Program-made: the position numbers and the translations under genes | The notes under the pieces: model-generated | Databases searched by the model: none | Told to the model about the DNA's origin: nothing | Seen by the model: the letters and a program-made list of their open reading frames with translations, nothing else | From: Chrysogorgia sp. JL179-B06 | Lineage: Eukaryota > Cnidaria > Anthozoa > Scleralcyonacea > Chrysogorgiidae | Assembly: GCA_035772405.1 (NCBI GenBank) | Contig: JAYKKM010000034.1 | Coordinates: 1,994,001-2,058,000, forward strand | DNA: 64,000 nt | Direction of reading: 5' to 3' | Shown: piece by piece, positions 22,091 through 33,520 of the stretch | Layout of the letters: each line of letters begins with the position of its first letter | How positions within the stretch are numbered: position 1 is the first letter of the stretch

Positions 22091-24690
22091 TATAATTATA
22101 TGTTTATTGGAAAATTTTATGTTTTGTCACATGAACATACAAAGTCTCTATAGTTGAAGAACTGAAATATTATGTAACAAATATCAATCAATGTAGTTTT
22201 AAATAACATGTAAAAATACAAACAATAGACAATTAAATACATGTGTATTAATGAAAATGTGTCTGGAAATAATGCAATTCTCTTATTGTGTGCCATAAAG
22301 TAGATCTCAAAAAGCCATTTTCTATTTTTTCTAATCTTTGACCATTAATAAATTTCCACTTTGACAGGATCCAAAACTTTGTCCTAGTTATAATCATAAT
22401 ATAGATATTAAGGTTATATGTAATATAACATTTCTCTGATGGGACAATATCTTCAACCTTAATTGTAAAATAAGCAGTATATTGTAATAATGTACACTAT
22501 AGTACTGCACCAAAATACAATTGTTTCATTGAGGCCCGTACAGATACAGTATATACATGTATAGCCTCAGAGGCTATACAGTACAGTATACTGTAATAAG
22601 CAGCTGCCTGTCATGTTATAGTCTACCCTCTGGCCTCTACTTCAAATAATACAGCACTATGCCATTCTTTCAGTGGCTGTACAGACTTCAAAAATGTACA
22701 GGCTTCAAAAATAAATTCAGGTACATGTAGCAAAACACAAAAATTTGAACATTTACTTGTGAATTCCCTTCCACAAAGGTTCAAAATGAAAAGTTGGGAA
22801 CCAGCCAGGTAAAATGTGCAACTATAATTATAGTAATATTGGACAACTTTGCATTTGTAGGGATTTTTACCTTTAAATATGTTGTTATTTGTGATTGTTC
22901 CAATGGTTCAATATTTAAATATTTTTGTAAAGGTCTGACATATATATATTTGCTGATGCAATGTCCTCCTTCAAATGAAAAACATTATATCTTGCAGCTT
23001 GTCTTGGTATAGGATTTCTAATTTAGTTGTTAATCTATACTGAGTTCGCAAAAGTTCATAACCACCCCCATTTTGGAGTCTTGGGAAGTTTTCCAATAGG
23101 AAAGTAGGAACATGAACCATTTTCTATAATCTTGATTTGGAGGTACACCCCAAACATACAAATAGGTGTGTCCATGTGTTGGGAAGTTTCAATGAAGCCG
23201 GATATTTCTGTTTCCTTTCATTCTTCTTGTCATTCGAAATGGTTAAGTTCATTTATTGGAGTTTCTAAATTACAAATAAATTATACAATACAGTGTAAGG
23301 GAGTGGTCATTGTCAAATAGGATAAAAACATTTCAGACCTTCACCCCCCTCCCAATCACCACCTTGATTCAATAATTCAGTATTAAATGCAAAATCATAA
23401 GACATAAGTGCAAATGGACTTGCATTGTTTTAGAATAGACGTAAGACCACTTGATAATTGAATGACGGAAAAGTGTGGCACTGTTTGATGTTAATAGAGA
23501 TTGCTATATGACCATGTAAAGCACTGAGATCAGAGATTAAGAAGTATTTTAATCTTTTGTGACCCCCTCTCAACAAAAAAATGTTTTTGATCCCTAAATC
23601 TATAAAGGAGAGTAAAACATTCTTTGCCCCGCTATGCATTTGCCAATGCCACTCCCTAAACATCATCTGAAAAAAGTGCTGGGAGGGGATTTTAATATTC
23701 AAACCTGACCATTTAAACTTAACGTTGCAAGGGGATCATAGTTTTGGCAATTGACAAGAGGAACTTGGAAGAAAGTGAGATAAATGTTTTTGATGTTTTT
23801 AATGTTTTTGATACTATTATAATTATCATGAACCCACCATTTGGCACTAACTGGAATAATACTGTCCAGAATTGATTTGCTTTTCCTAGCAAAAGCAATA
23901 ACTTTAACTCAGGTACCCGGTGGCACATAGATACAGTTGTTACACGGTATAGCAAAAGGGGGCTGGGTTAGGACTTAAGTACTGTATCACCTTTCGCAGT
24001 CACCAAGCTCTACCTAAAATCTATTACATTTTATTTCTGGCTGTGACCACCGCACTACACCCCCCAGGCAAACCCCAGGGTTAAATTGAAATTACTTTTA
24101 ATATCTACAGCTTTGGCATTGTTCCGAATATTTATAAATGCAAATTGCAAAGTCCCTGGGGTGGAAACTGGGGTGGGGAATATGCAGTTTAGTAATTTAA
24201 AATATGCAAATCCCAGGGGGTACCCTGGAGGGTTGGTCACAGTAAGAATTGAACCATGCTATTATAAGGTCTATAAGGGTCCAAGAGAAGGATGGCAGAA
24301 GCAAAATAGCCCTATATTAGCTCCCCAATAAAGGAGGTATGGCACTGCCTATTGCCTAATTACAATAAAAGTATGGAAACTGACCACTTTGAGTTTCAGG
24401 TGTATAACTATTATTTCTTAAATTGGCATTCTGGCTGTGTGGATTTTCTATAAGAAATTTTAAACATCACAGAAGTTTATAGAGTGAATCATTGTACAAA
24501 CAAAATAAATTAATACTATATTTCTATAAAAGATCTTCATCGATTAAAGATAATTGCAAAATTTAATTAATTTAATTTTTCCGTTTACTTGTATTTGTAG
24601 TACCTGCATTTGACTGATTTGACGTATTTCTACGTTGTTGTTTATAGTGTTGCCTTCCAATCAATTCCAATCCATATATAAATCGTAAAA
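22091..24690. other. No gene seen (internal IS3EU-like sequence)
   Basis: Long AT-rich stretch with only short frames. A small palindrome lies at about 22550-22605. At 24041-24245 there is a weak inverted repeat: TGTGACCA on the left and TGGTCACA on the right, each with inner C- or G-rich runs, possibly a short MITE. Confidence 0.5.
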
Positions 24691-24729
24691 TCGTTTGGTT
24701 TTACCGCTGATTTCTAAGGTTGCGGGCCT

Positions 24730-24960
24730 ATGATCATTTCAAAGGTCGATCATCGTTTCAAAGGTCGGTCATCATTTCAAAGGTCGGTCATCATTTCAAA
24801 GGTCGATCATCATTTCAAAGGTCGATCATCATTTCAAAGGTCGATCATCATTTCAAAGGTCGGTCATCATTTCAAAGGTCGATCATCATTTCAAAGGTCG
24901 ATCATCATTTCAAAGGTCGATCATCATTTCAAAGGTGTGTCATCACTTCAAAGGTCGACC
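24730..24960. repeat. 19-bp subterminal tandem array, right
   Basis: About 12 copies of ATTTCAAAGGTCGATCATC, the reverse complement of the left array. Copy number differs by about two from the left arm. Confidence 0.9.
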
Positions 24961-25330
24961 TCGTCAAAAGCCTTTGTATTCATCTTAAAGGTGCATCATC
25001 ATATTAAAGGTGTAGTGTCGTCACATTAAACATATACTGTCCTCATCAAGTAGACACAACATCGATTTGTCCAGCTTGCCGCTCCATACGGATATGTGGT
25101 AGCTGTTGAAAAGATGTTCAGGTTTGCCATACATTGAATTGTCCAAATGCCACTATGCCAAGCCACTGTACAGCAGACGAGGACAGAGTACCATGCACAC
25201 GATGTTGTCAGTAAATACCATTGGCAATGTCTCAATATCAATTGTACAGGTACAAAAGCTGGAGTTAATTTTTATTGTCCATCATATTATATCCTGATCA
25301 ATAGTCAGTTTACTCCATACAATGCACATG

Positions 25331-25860
25331 TGAAACATTTAAAACTAACACATTTATTTATGTTTTGAAGAATTGAGATCAAAGTTAAAACACTGTATTC
25401 TTGGCAAAATAAAAATGAAAATAAAAATTAACTGATTGGTGTTGTGTTGTGTAACTACTGTACAACCAGTGAGAACGCTTCAATGATGTGAATAAGAAAG
25501 CTTATGAACGCTCGATGATGTGAATAATAAAGGATACGTAAACACTTTGACAAGCAAACGTCGAGAACATAAATATTGAAGTACAATTTTGATAAATTTG
25601 AACTGACTGCAAAGTGCATCATAGAGTAGTTTATTAGGTATAGCAGTTGAAATTCCACATGCACATGGACTTACAATATACCATCAGTTCCAAACGCCTT
25701 TGTCTTCATGTAGACGGTAACCATAATTCATAAAACGGATTGTTTTCATCAATAACCCGAATAGATTTCGGCCATATATTCGCCCTGTCGCCATCACTTC
25801 ATTTTGGCGGTGTAAAATTATAAAAGTACTGGGGCGACGTGCGCTTATTGGTTGACAGTT
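25331..25860. other. No gene seen (Academ interior)
   Basis: AT-rich, short frames only. The Academ right terminal inverted repeat begins near 25860. Confidence 0.6.
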
Positions 25861-26118
25861 TCAAGGTAGCCAATCAGAATTCCATACTCGCTGCATAGCA
25901 ACACTAAAGAACATCCGCTTGAAACTGTCATCGGACTCGAAGAGCGTACGGAGGCTGAAGAAAAGCATCAAAATTTTACCTTAAAAGCTCAAAACGCGAG
26001 TGGTAACCCCCCTCACCTTCAACACAAAGGTTATTAGAAACGATCTGGCATGGTTATCTGCTTGTAACAAAAAATGCCATCAAAGGTTTTTTTTAGAGTC
26101 TTGGCCGGCCGTCTATCT

Positions 26119-27190
26119 CCATAAGTGCCATTGTTTCTACACATGCTTTCAGGCGAAACATGCAAATATCGGCCGTAGGATAAGTTGGCCTAGCAACGTT
26201 TTGAAAGCAATTCCTTCAGTTGTTCACATTGCTTCCCGAAGTGTTTCTTCGACACAGGAATCGCTTAATTGATAAACGAAGGTTAGATTAAGTGATAATT
26301 CTACCGAAATTATTGCTCGGCAAGTTATTTCTGCCGATTTGAACGCTTATGCTATCAAACATGTAATCCTTTAATTACGCTTAATGGTCCCACGCTTTTA
26401 TCGAAGATCAGGTGGACAAATTTATTCAAGCTGATGGAGCTAGTCCGCTTTATATCATCGTTCTAACTCCTCGCTCCGTCGTTCTCTATGAAGTAAAGCC
26501 GTTCAACCAATTTAAAACTCTTAGATATTATACTTTTTCTGCCAGGAAACCTTATTTTGTAATTCCTGATCATTTTGCGAATGGTTTCTTCAGAATACTT
26601 TACCGCCAAAACTAAGTAACGATTTATTATTTTTCTATGTCGCTGCGTTTGAGATCTTGAACAGTTCTTCACACTGTTTCCCGAAGGGTTTCTTCCCCCA
26701 TTGGAATCCCGTACACTAACGCGAGATAATTAGCGATAATTCGGCCAAGATGGCTGGGGTCCCAGTTTCGCAAGCACTTTACGTGAACGTTATGGCCACT
26801 GCACGGCATGGCAAAAGCACCGCATTGTTTTTCCTGGATTCCCGCATATTACCACTTGAGACACATAAGGGCATCAAACGGTAGCGACATGTCTTTTTGA
26901 CATGCAAAGATTAATGACAAGGACAGTCTCACCGACCTTTTTGACGTGAAAAGATTAACGACAAGGACCGTTTCACCGCTAGCCTAAACGCTGTAACCTC
27001 TTAAGATATCATTAGGGAATCAAACGATAGCGACGCCATATCTTTTTGACATGCACAGATTAACGGCTAGCCTGAGACTATAAAAACACGATGTTTCATA
27101 CAGAATACAAGTACTCAGAATGGAAACCATCGGAAAAATACCATGAGAAGGAAGCACCCGTAACCCCTCGTGGTACTATGGTTTTGGTAC
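26119..27190. other. Polinton-related arm sequence
   Basis: Resumes where 11164 stopped. CTCCATAAGTGCC...ATGCTTTCAGGCGAAA...AAGTTGGCC matches 63014-63085, then about 360 bp extra, then GATCATTTTGCGAATGG...TTTCTTCCCCC again matches 63110-63220. The segment 26158-26330 recurs at 28608-28790 as a diverged direct repeat. Confidence 0.75.
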
Positions 27191-27191
27191 A

Positions 27192-27566
27192 ATGGCTTCC
27201 GTCTCGAGCGAAACAAGACATGTGGACACCTGTTTTGTCTGTATTGAAGATGTCGAAAGGGGCGAGCAATTCGCCTTCACAATGCAATGCTGTGGGCATT
27301 TTGTCCACACACATTGCTACCATTCGTGGAGGAGAACCACTGTCGTGCGCAACGGTTTGGAGACCTGTGGCATATGTAGGGCACCAAGGATAACTCCATG
27401 GTGTTTCCTGTGCCTAACCGCAAATGGCGAAGAAACACTGTGCAAGACAGTTTGCTGTGACGTCCATTTGCACAAAGAGTGCGCAGAGATCTTGCGACGG
27501 CGTCATACAACATTGGACGCAGATGTCCTATGTGGTCAATGCTCCGTAAGTTGGACGGCTATCTAA
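27192..27566 (+). CDS. Small RING-finger protein, apparently intact
   Basis: An ATG-started frame of 124 codons. The first half is a textbook RING-H2: C14-x2-C17, C34-x-H36-x2-H39-x2-C42, C59-x2-C62. The second half repeats the theme with C71-x2-C74, H94-x2-C97 and C114-x2-C117, so two zinc-binding domains are packed together. RING proteins usually act as E3 ubiquitin ligases. It lies about 100 bp upstream of the broken Polinton integrase on the same strand, so it is probably a Polinton accessory gene. No stop or shift is seen although its neighbour is ruined. Confidence 0.65.
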   Translation: MASVSSETRHVDTCFVCIEDVERGEQFAFTMQCCGHFVHTHCYHSWRRTTVVRNGLETCGICRAPRITPWCFLCLTANGEETLCKTVCCDVHLHKECAEILRRRHTTLDADVLCGQCSVSWTAI

Positions 27567-27666
27567 TGGGAGTTAGCCAAAACGGCTCTTTTAAGAGCCA
27601 CCAAATCTCTCGAAAGAAAACAAACTTTTATCGATTGACGACAAAACTATTTATTTCAGTTTCAAA

Positions 27667-28229
27667 TGTATACGTCAATAAGATCGGCGAAATTAGTGAG
27701 TAAAGACAAGATAAAACTGACACGAAAAGATGTTCGTGAGTGGGTACGCGCTCAGGAGACGTACTCTCTACACAAACCTGTTCGTAAAAATCTTCCCAGT
27801 TCGAATCCAACTTTGCCGATTTTCAATCTTTGAGTTATATAATGACACTTATAGATTCGTTCTAATTTGTATCGAGTGTTTTTCAAAATACGCGTGGGTG
27901 AGACCCCTGAAAAACAAAACAGTATCTGTTGTTGCGTGAGCTGTTCGTAATATACTGGATGAAGGACGCGTGCCAAATATCTTCATACTGATCACGGAAC
28001 AGTGCGTCGTTTCGAAATCTTATGCGGAAATTCAACATACACTTTTTTCACGGCAAACACTGATACAGCTTTGACTCGTTCGATTCAATGGTTTAAATAT
28101 ACTCGCTTCATTGTTCATGTGGTCGTTCTAGAATCTAAACGATCATGGCTCACAGATATTATCGTAAAAAGACTAATTGGTTTTGGTTCATGTAGGATTC
28201 ATTTCAACATAAACGCATTAAAGATTTAA
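27667..28229 (+). pseudogene. Polinton integrase (rve type), decayed
   Basis: An N-terminal piece (KLTRKDVREWVRAQETYSLHK, split here as LTRKDVREWVRAQ and YSLHKPVRK) matches the region before the catalytic core of Polinton integrases. The core follows in other frames: C-F-S-K-Y-A-W-V-R-P-L-K-N-K-T near 27880, then ILDEGRVPN, a D-H-G-T remnant near 27990 and FFTANTDT near 28045. The first catalytic Asp region is deleted and several stops and shifts occur. It would join Polinton ends to the target DNA. Confidence 0.8.
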
Positions 28230-29408
28230 TCCATCTATTCGGACACTTAACCATTGAATAATCTTTGACGTTCCTCTAGACAGATTTTTAAGATACACAA
28301 TAACTTTGAAAATGAGCTGAGTCTGAATTAAAAGCGCGTATAAACCCTCCGTAAATTTATTTCTCTGTATAGAGGACTCATGCAAAAATAGCTGATAAGT
28401 TATTTTACGGTTTTCGATTTTGTCCATTCGTGTCCAAGATATCTGTCTTTAAACATTTCCAAAAAGCCCTATTTTGAATTCCCCGGTAGAAATTTCCTCA
28501 AATCCTATACGCAAAAGGCGAATATCGCAAATAGCCGCTTCTTTGTTTCAATCCTTAATGATCTTTTAATCACCCACCCACACGCGTGCTCGAAGGCGAA
28601 ATACGCAAATATCAGCCATAGGATAAGTTGGCCTAGCAACGCTTTGAAAGCAATGCCTAGCATCCATACGTTTTAAATACTTAACAGTTGTTCACTCTGC
28701 TTCCTGAAGTATTTCATCGACACAGGAATTGCTTAATCGATAAACGAAGGCCAGATAAGTGATAATTCTCCCGAAATGATTACTCGGCGTAACAAAATGC
28801 ATGACAAGGAGCGAGACTAAAAATTATCGCATAGTTTATAACAAACGAGTGATTGTAGACAATTTCGATAAAATGAGGGATCAGGTGGGGTATGGAGTGA
28901 TTTAGGGGTAAGGGGGCGACCGGGCACATCAAGACGTATTTGTCAAAAGGGCCACAGGGCCCCAATAAAGGCCCCCGGGCCAATTTTGAAGGGCGTATCT
29001 TAGAGATAGGGCCAAAGGGCCATGGAAATAGCCCTCCGGGCCATGTCGTAAACTTAATTCATATAAATTCTATGTAGAGAACTAAACTATTCAGTTGAGT
29101 TGAATATGGTTACCCTTTCGCTATCACTTTCTTTCGACGCAACGTATTTTTACTATGGCAACACGAATTTTCCGTTGCCCGCTTACTCTATCCCTCATTA
29201 TCCCATATTCACTAATGTTGCATTCAGCCTTCGCTTCGTTTGACAAGTCAATCTCTTGAATAATCTAATAGCTATTATAATATATACCAATGTCTATAGA
29301 TGCATAGTAAAGTTTGATTTCGTTTAGGCTATTCAATACGTTTGAATTCGTTCATCGTACGGTTTCTCGAGTGGTTTGATTATCTAAAGAATCGCTTACT
29401 TTATACAC
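28230..29408. other. Polinton-related arm sequence with GGCC clusters
   Basis: 28210-28530 is colinear with 62155-62480 of the giant palindrome. 28949-29045 carries a GGCC-rich block (CCACAGGGCCCC, GGCCCCCGGGCC) like those at 57934 and 60717. 28608-28790 repeats 26158-26330. No gene seen. Confidence 0.75.
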
Positions 29409-29460
29409 TAGAGGGGGGCAATTCCCCCCTCCCCCACCTAAAAGAAACCCTGTCTCAGTG

Positions 29461-29590
29461 GTTCAATGGTTAGAGCGTCTCACTGGCAAACAGAAGGTTA
29501 CATGTTCGATTCCTGAAGGGAATCAGAATAATTTTTCTGAGGATAGGAGCTTGACGATCGCCCATGTATCGTCTGTCTACTCCAAGCTCT
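29461..29590 (+). repeat. tRNA-related foldback repeat, right part
   Basis: GGTTCAATGGTTAGAGCGTCT (A-box region, from 29460) and ATGTTCGATTCCTG (B box near 29504) form a tRNA-like head, then TTTTTCTGAGGATAGGAGC and GACGATCGCCCATGTAT, which mirror 7180-7240. With 7170-7461 it forms one element split by the CAGGG transposon. Confidence 0.75.
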
Positions 29591-31196
29591 CCCTAGCAGA
29601 TGAGATAGGTCGAAGAGTTGGATGAAATAAATTACTGTATATTCATGAGAGCAAGTATAAATATTGAGATTAAAATAAGCATAATTATATAAATGTAACA
29701 TAAAACTATATTATGTAAAGCACAAAAGACAGTTTAAATTAAATGTTCCCATTACTGCTGTCCAGCATTTAAACTTGAATCCATTCTGGGTCTTTGGGGC
29801 CGCTTCGCCTCCATACACTTCATGTTAATTTTTTGCACAACTTGGCTTGGGGAGTCTTTCATGAACTTAAAACATACTTTTCCTCAATGAAAAGTTAAAT
29901 GAAATTAAGCATTTGTATACTTATCCATAATTTAGTTATCCATTAATTATATAGAGTGCTCTCAAGAATTCCACTGTTGGAGGGCAAATTGAAATGGCAT
30001 TATGCTTTGAAGTTGCCCTCCAACATGGCAGTATTGATGTCACACAAGAACACTCCATTAGTGCAATGCCAGGCTTTCAGCTAGGTTTTCTCCTGCTGTT
30101 AAATTACAATTGACACAGGTGCAAGATGTAAATTGTTTCAAATAACCTTGGTAAAATATTCACATAAAAGATCATTTCATCAGTTATTTAATAGATACAG
30201 TAACAAAATTGACAGCATGAAGACAAACATTTATCTTACAGAATTTGTCCCTCCAACCAGTTTTATATAATTATATATATAGCTCTGTAGCAGATGAGGT
30301 TAAGCTCGAAACATAGTGGGAATAGTGTGGGGGTTGTTGACAAGCACCTTCCAGGAATTAAGCCTCCAAATGTTGTAACCAGGGTTCCAATAAGTATTGA
30401 ACATATTGGTCATTGATTATAATACATGCAACTACATCTCTATACACAGCATTACATTCTCCCAATTGATTTAATACGACTGCAATTTTTCATTGTCACC
30501 AAGCTGACTAGTATATGTGATTAGTATATTACCCAAAATTATATACTTTAGTATATAAATGATAATATATGATACATTATGATAATACATACAACTACTG
30601 TATACATGTATATTATAAATTCTGAATCCTGGTTAGTGATTGAACATGTATAATTCTGATTATCAGTGAGATGCTCTAACTAGCCAGCCATCTTTTAGAT
30701 TTGGACTGCCACTTCAAAAACACAGCTTTTGGGTGGCTGTTTAATTATTATTTGGATGACTTTTAGACAGCTTGTTAATTTTAGGACAGCTAAAGCATAC
30801 CTGTAATTTATGATAGTTGACTAGCTGGCTTCAATTCAGTCAATTGGTGAAACAACATGAATTATACTAGTACAGGTATCATAAATACCTGATCAATAAT
30901 GCTTGTGACTGTACACACTTTGACAAACTTAAACATTAACAGGTACCGGGTGTACCATGTACATCCACTGAACACCCAGTTTTTGTTGGTAAGGAGAAAT
31001 TTTTTTAAATTTATTATTTAAAAATCATACATATTTGTGAAGGTATAGATAAACTCAAACTTTGAGTCAAACTTACCAAAATCTCTTAGTTTTGTTTAAG
31101 CAGGAATGGCAAAATTGCAAATGCATCTATAATATTTTGAAAAGCAAGAAACAACCTAATTAAAATACAGATAACAGTTAATAATAAATTAAAGAC
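29591..31196. other. No gene seen
   Basis: AT-rich. A short inverted repeat GTTGGAGGGCAA...TTGCCCTCCAAC lies at about 29973-30025. Near 30640-30690 a degenerate A-box-like stretch related to the tRNA-type repeats occurs on the minus strand. Confidence 0.5.
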
Positions 31197-31198
31197 TA

Positions 31199-31640
31199 CA
31201 GTAAAACCTGAGTTTTACGACACCCCTTTTTACGACCACCTGCCATTTACGACTACTTTTCCTGGCACGGACAATTTATAGTTAAAATGTACCTGCAATT
31301 AACGACAACCTGCCCAACACGACCAGCGACCACTTTTAGCGTCCCAAACACAAAATTTAACCTGTCATGAGCGACTTTTTACGAGATGAAGTACGTACGC
31401 ATTGATCTGTTCAAGCAAGCTCTGTTCAAACAGTGCTTTTTCAAAAAAAATCTGGTTTGCTTTGTTTATTAAGAAATATTATATACGTTTTAAATTATAA
31501 AGCCATCTTTTAGTCGACTAGCGAACACATAATATTGTTGTAAACGTAATAGTGTCTTCCAATGACGTCACATCATTAACTGCCGTTTACGACCACTTTT
31601 GCTTGGCAATAGGGGTGGTCGTAAAACTCAGGTTCTACTG
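31199..31640. mobile_element. pogo/Tigger-like MITE, 442 bp
   Basis: Ends CAGTAAAACCTGAGTTTTAC at 31199 and, in reverse from 31640, CAGTAGAACCTGAGTTTTAC. TA flanks both ends (31197-31198, 31641-31642). CAGTA(G/A)AACCT ends and TA duplications fit pogo/Tigger of the Tc1/mariner superfamily. Inner ACGACCAC motifs repeat several times. No transposase. Confidence 0.85.
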
Positions 31641-31689
31641 TATAACCAAAGTAAGTATTTTATTAAACATGTTATGCAAAATATATGCC

Positions 31690-31965
31690 GTAGTGGTTAT
31701 TATTACAATACGTGATGATCGTCAAATTCAAATCCTCAGAAAATGAATCTCACACAGTTTTCTAAGCATTACTGGTATATGGTGAATGTTACATATTCAG
31801 TGAATATAGCAATCAAACCAGTACATCATTGTAACCTTCATCCTTCATAAGACTTGATATTAGAGCATGTCACAGGCAATCATCAGGTTACAGGTTTGAA
31901 TCTAGGAAATGTTCTGAGGATTTGAGCTTGACAATGTATTGACTCTGAGCTGATTCACTTGGCAC
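31690..31965. repeat. Second copy of the tRNA-related foldback repeat, diverged
   Basis: Left side GATCGTCAAATTCAAATCCTCAG and right side CTGAGGATTTGAGCTTGACAAT mirror each other; a B-box-like GGTTTGAATC and CATTGTAACCTTC lie inside. The layout equals that at 7190-7461 plus 29461-29580, without the transposon inside. Confidence 0.6.
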
Positions 31966-33179
31966 TTTGTGTGCTATACATGCATGTTAATTCCATGAAA
32001 AATAAAAAATCTATAACTAATCTATAACCAGTATGCAATGTCACATGAAGAAATCTTTTGAATAATGCCAAATGTTTGGAAGTTAAATTTATAGATAAAA
32101 ATTATGAGAACAACACTTCTAAAACCAAACCAATAGCACTGCATATGCCTTTGTGCATTTCAGCAAGGATTAAATCCTTATAAGATTCCTTTTGTAATTG
32201 TTATTCATACTTAATCATTATCATAAACAAATGAAAGGTTATTTAAACGGTTATTCCTTAATAAATATTTCTATAACATACAACTTCGTTTTCTGAGATC
32301 AAATCAAGGATGGGCTTTCTCCATCATTCAAATTATTTTGATTAGACACATGATAATATCTACATTTCAATTGAAAATTAACTGCAATGAAATGGAATCC
32401 TCTAAGACAAAGTTTTTGATAGAGAAGCGAAGTTCAGGCAACAATTTGATTTGCTTCAAACTTTCAGATGCGTTTAGGATCAGAATTAATATATTAGTAG
32501 ATCAGAGTCAGACTACCTTCGTCTTCGAACTTTGCTGAAATCGCATCACTGCCGTATTTGCTCCCACAGCCAGTATTTTATATGGCCAACGAATAATTGA
32601 TGATCAGCCACTTCTTTAGAATTGATAACACAAACTCACAAAGCCATTTAACAAACAAATAATCCAAGACACAAAGCAGCATGCCATAAATGTTTCAACT
32701 TTCGGCGACAACAGGATAATTCAAATATGGCGCAGCATTAACTTTAACTCGCTAGGACCGCTGGGAATGTCCATATACGGAATAATTTTCCTTTTACGGA
32801 TATGATTTTGCATTTAATATTATATAGTGGAAATTATACAGGTATATAGTATCAGCATAATGTCAAATTGAGTAAAGCTACTCGAATATGAATTAATTTA
32901 AATAACGACGAGCAATTGCTATTTAACAGGAAACAGTAGTGCCCGTGATCAGTCATAAAACTTAAACTGACTATGCCATGCCACATATGCCATGTGTAGC
33001 CCTCATATCTACTCAACAACGAATTATCATAGAATATTGATGACCGAAAGTGACGCTGATCCGATCGGCGATGGAGGAGGAAGAGATGTTCGAAGCGAAA
33101 ATTTGTGTCGCCGAATTTACTCGAGACGTCCTGCTTCATGGCTGAAGCTTACCTCGTGGTTGGAGTGGTTGTATGTTTA
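31966..33179. other. No gene seen
   Basis: AT-rich, with short frames only and no strong motif. Confidence 0.55.
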
Positions 33180-33484
33180 CTAAAAATTTGAGTAAAACAT
33201 TCGGTTTACTCAAAAATATGATTCGGCTAAATTTACTCAATTGCTGAGTAAAGCAAAAGTGAGGGCTTACGCACGGATGAGTAAAGTTTACTCATCATTT
33301 TGAGTAATAATTACTCAATAACATTTTACTCAAAGGCGTGAGTTAGTTTTATACGCACACGATTGAGTAGAAACATTTTAACTCATGTGAAGTGTAAAAT
33401 GAACACAAAATGTTGAGTAAAGATTCCGTTTACTCACAAAATGTGTTATATTTACTCAAAGATGAAAATGCATTTTTTGCAGTG
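33180..33484 (-). mobile_element. EnSpm/CACTA-like terminus, right end
   Basis: About 300 bp dense in GAGTAAA/TTTACTC motifs that end in CATTTTTTGCAGTG, the exact complement of the first 14 bases at 2457. TG follows. It closes the nest that opens at 2457. Confidence 0.75.
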
Positions 33485-33520
33485 TGCATTCAACCTTTAT
33501 TGTTTTGCTTTTCTATGTAG

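Larger units (their letters stand above)
18366..25088 (+). mobile_element. IS3EU-like DNA transposon, 6.7 kb
   Basis: Ends are TATGGCGCGGCAAG at 18366 and its near reverse complement (CCGCTCCATA) at 25088. Both are flanked by CGGATA (18360-18365 and 25089-25094), a 6-bp target duplication. Terminal inverted repeats are about 420 bp (18366-18789 and 24707-25088) and include a 19-bp subterminal tandem array. It encodes a decayed integrase-like DDE transposase. The 6-bp duplication and rve-type protein fit the IS3EU superfamily; that name is from memory of family traits. Confidence 0.8.
17240..25330. mobile_element. Diverged inverted-repeat unit, split by the IS3EU-like element
   Basis: 17240-17530 is the reverse complement, at roughly 75-80% identity, of 25330-25095 plus 18360-18320, which were contiguous before the IS3EU-like insertion. 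The shared outer part starts GTATGGAGTAAAC. The reconstructed unit is about 1.4 kb with 290-bp arms. It lies inside the Academ and could be an internal Academ palindrome or a separate element; no target duplication was found. Confidence 0.55.
11165..26115 (+). mobile_element. Academ (AcademX-type) DNA transposon, 14.95 kb with nested insertions
   Basis: The ends are TAGACGGCCGGCCA at 11165 and the reverse complement ending at 26115. The 230-300-bp terminal inverted repeats are diverged and differ by an indel, but share GAGGGGGGTTACCA and GATTGGCTA blocks. TCT flanks both ends (11162-11164 and 26116-26118). Uninterrupted copies of the target at about 54105 (minus) and 63014 (plus) read TATATATCTCCATAAG and confirm borders and 3-bp duplication. 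The gene inside encodes an XPG-like nuclease plus a Cys-rich tail, as reported for the AcademX lineage; Academ elements have 3-4-bp duplications. Confidence 0.85.
7462..29452. mobile_element. CAGGG...CCCTG (hAT-like) element, 22 kb including nested insertions
   Basis: The left end is CAGGGTTTCTTTCAG at 7462 and the right end reverses to CAGGGTTTCTTTTAG at 29452. Flanks are TCTCGGTG (7454-7461) and TCTCAGTG (29453-29460), an 8-bp target duplication with one mismatch. CAG ends and 8-bp duplications are hAT hallmarks. Without the nested Academ it is about 7.0 kb. Its content is mainly Polinton-derived, so a Polinton probably inserted in a hAT-type element, but that inner border is not resolved. 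Confidence 0.7.
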
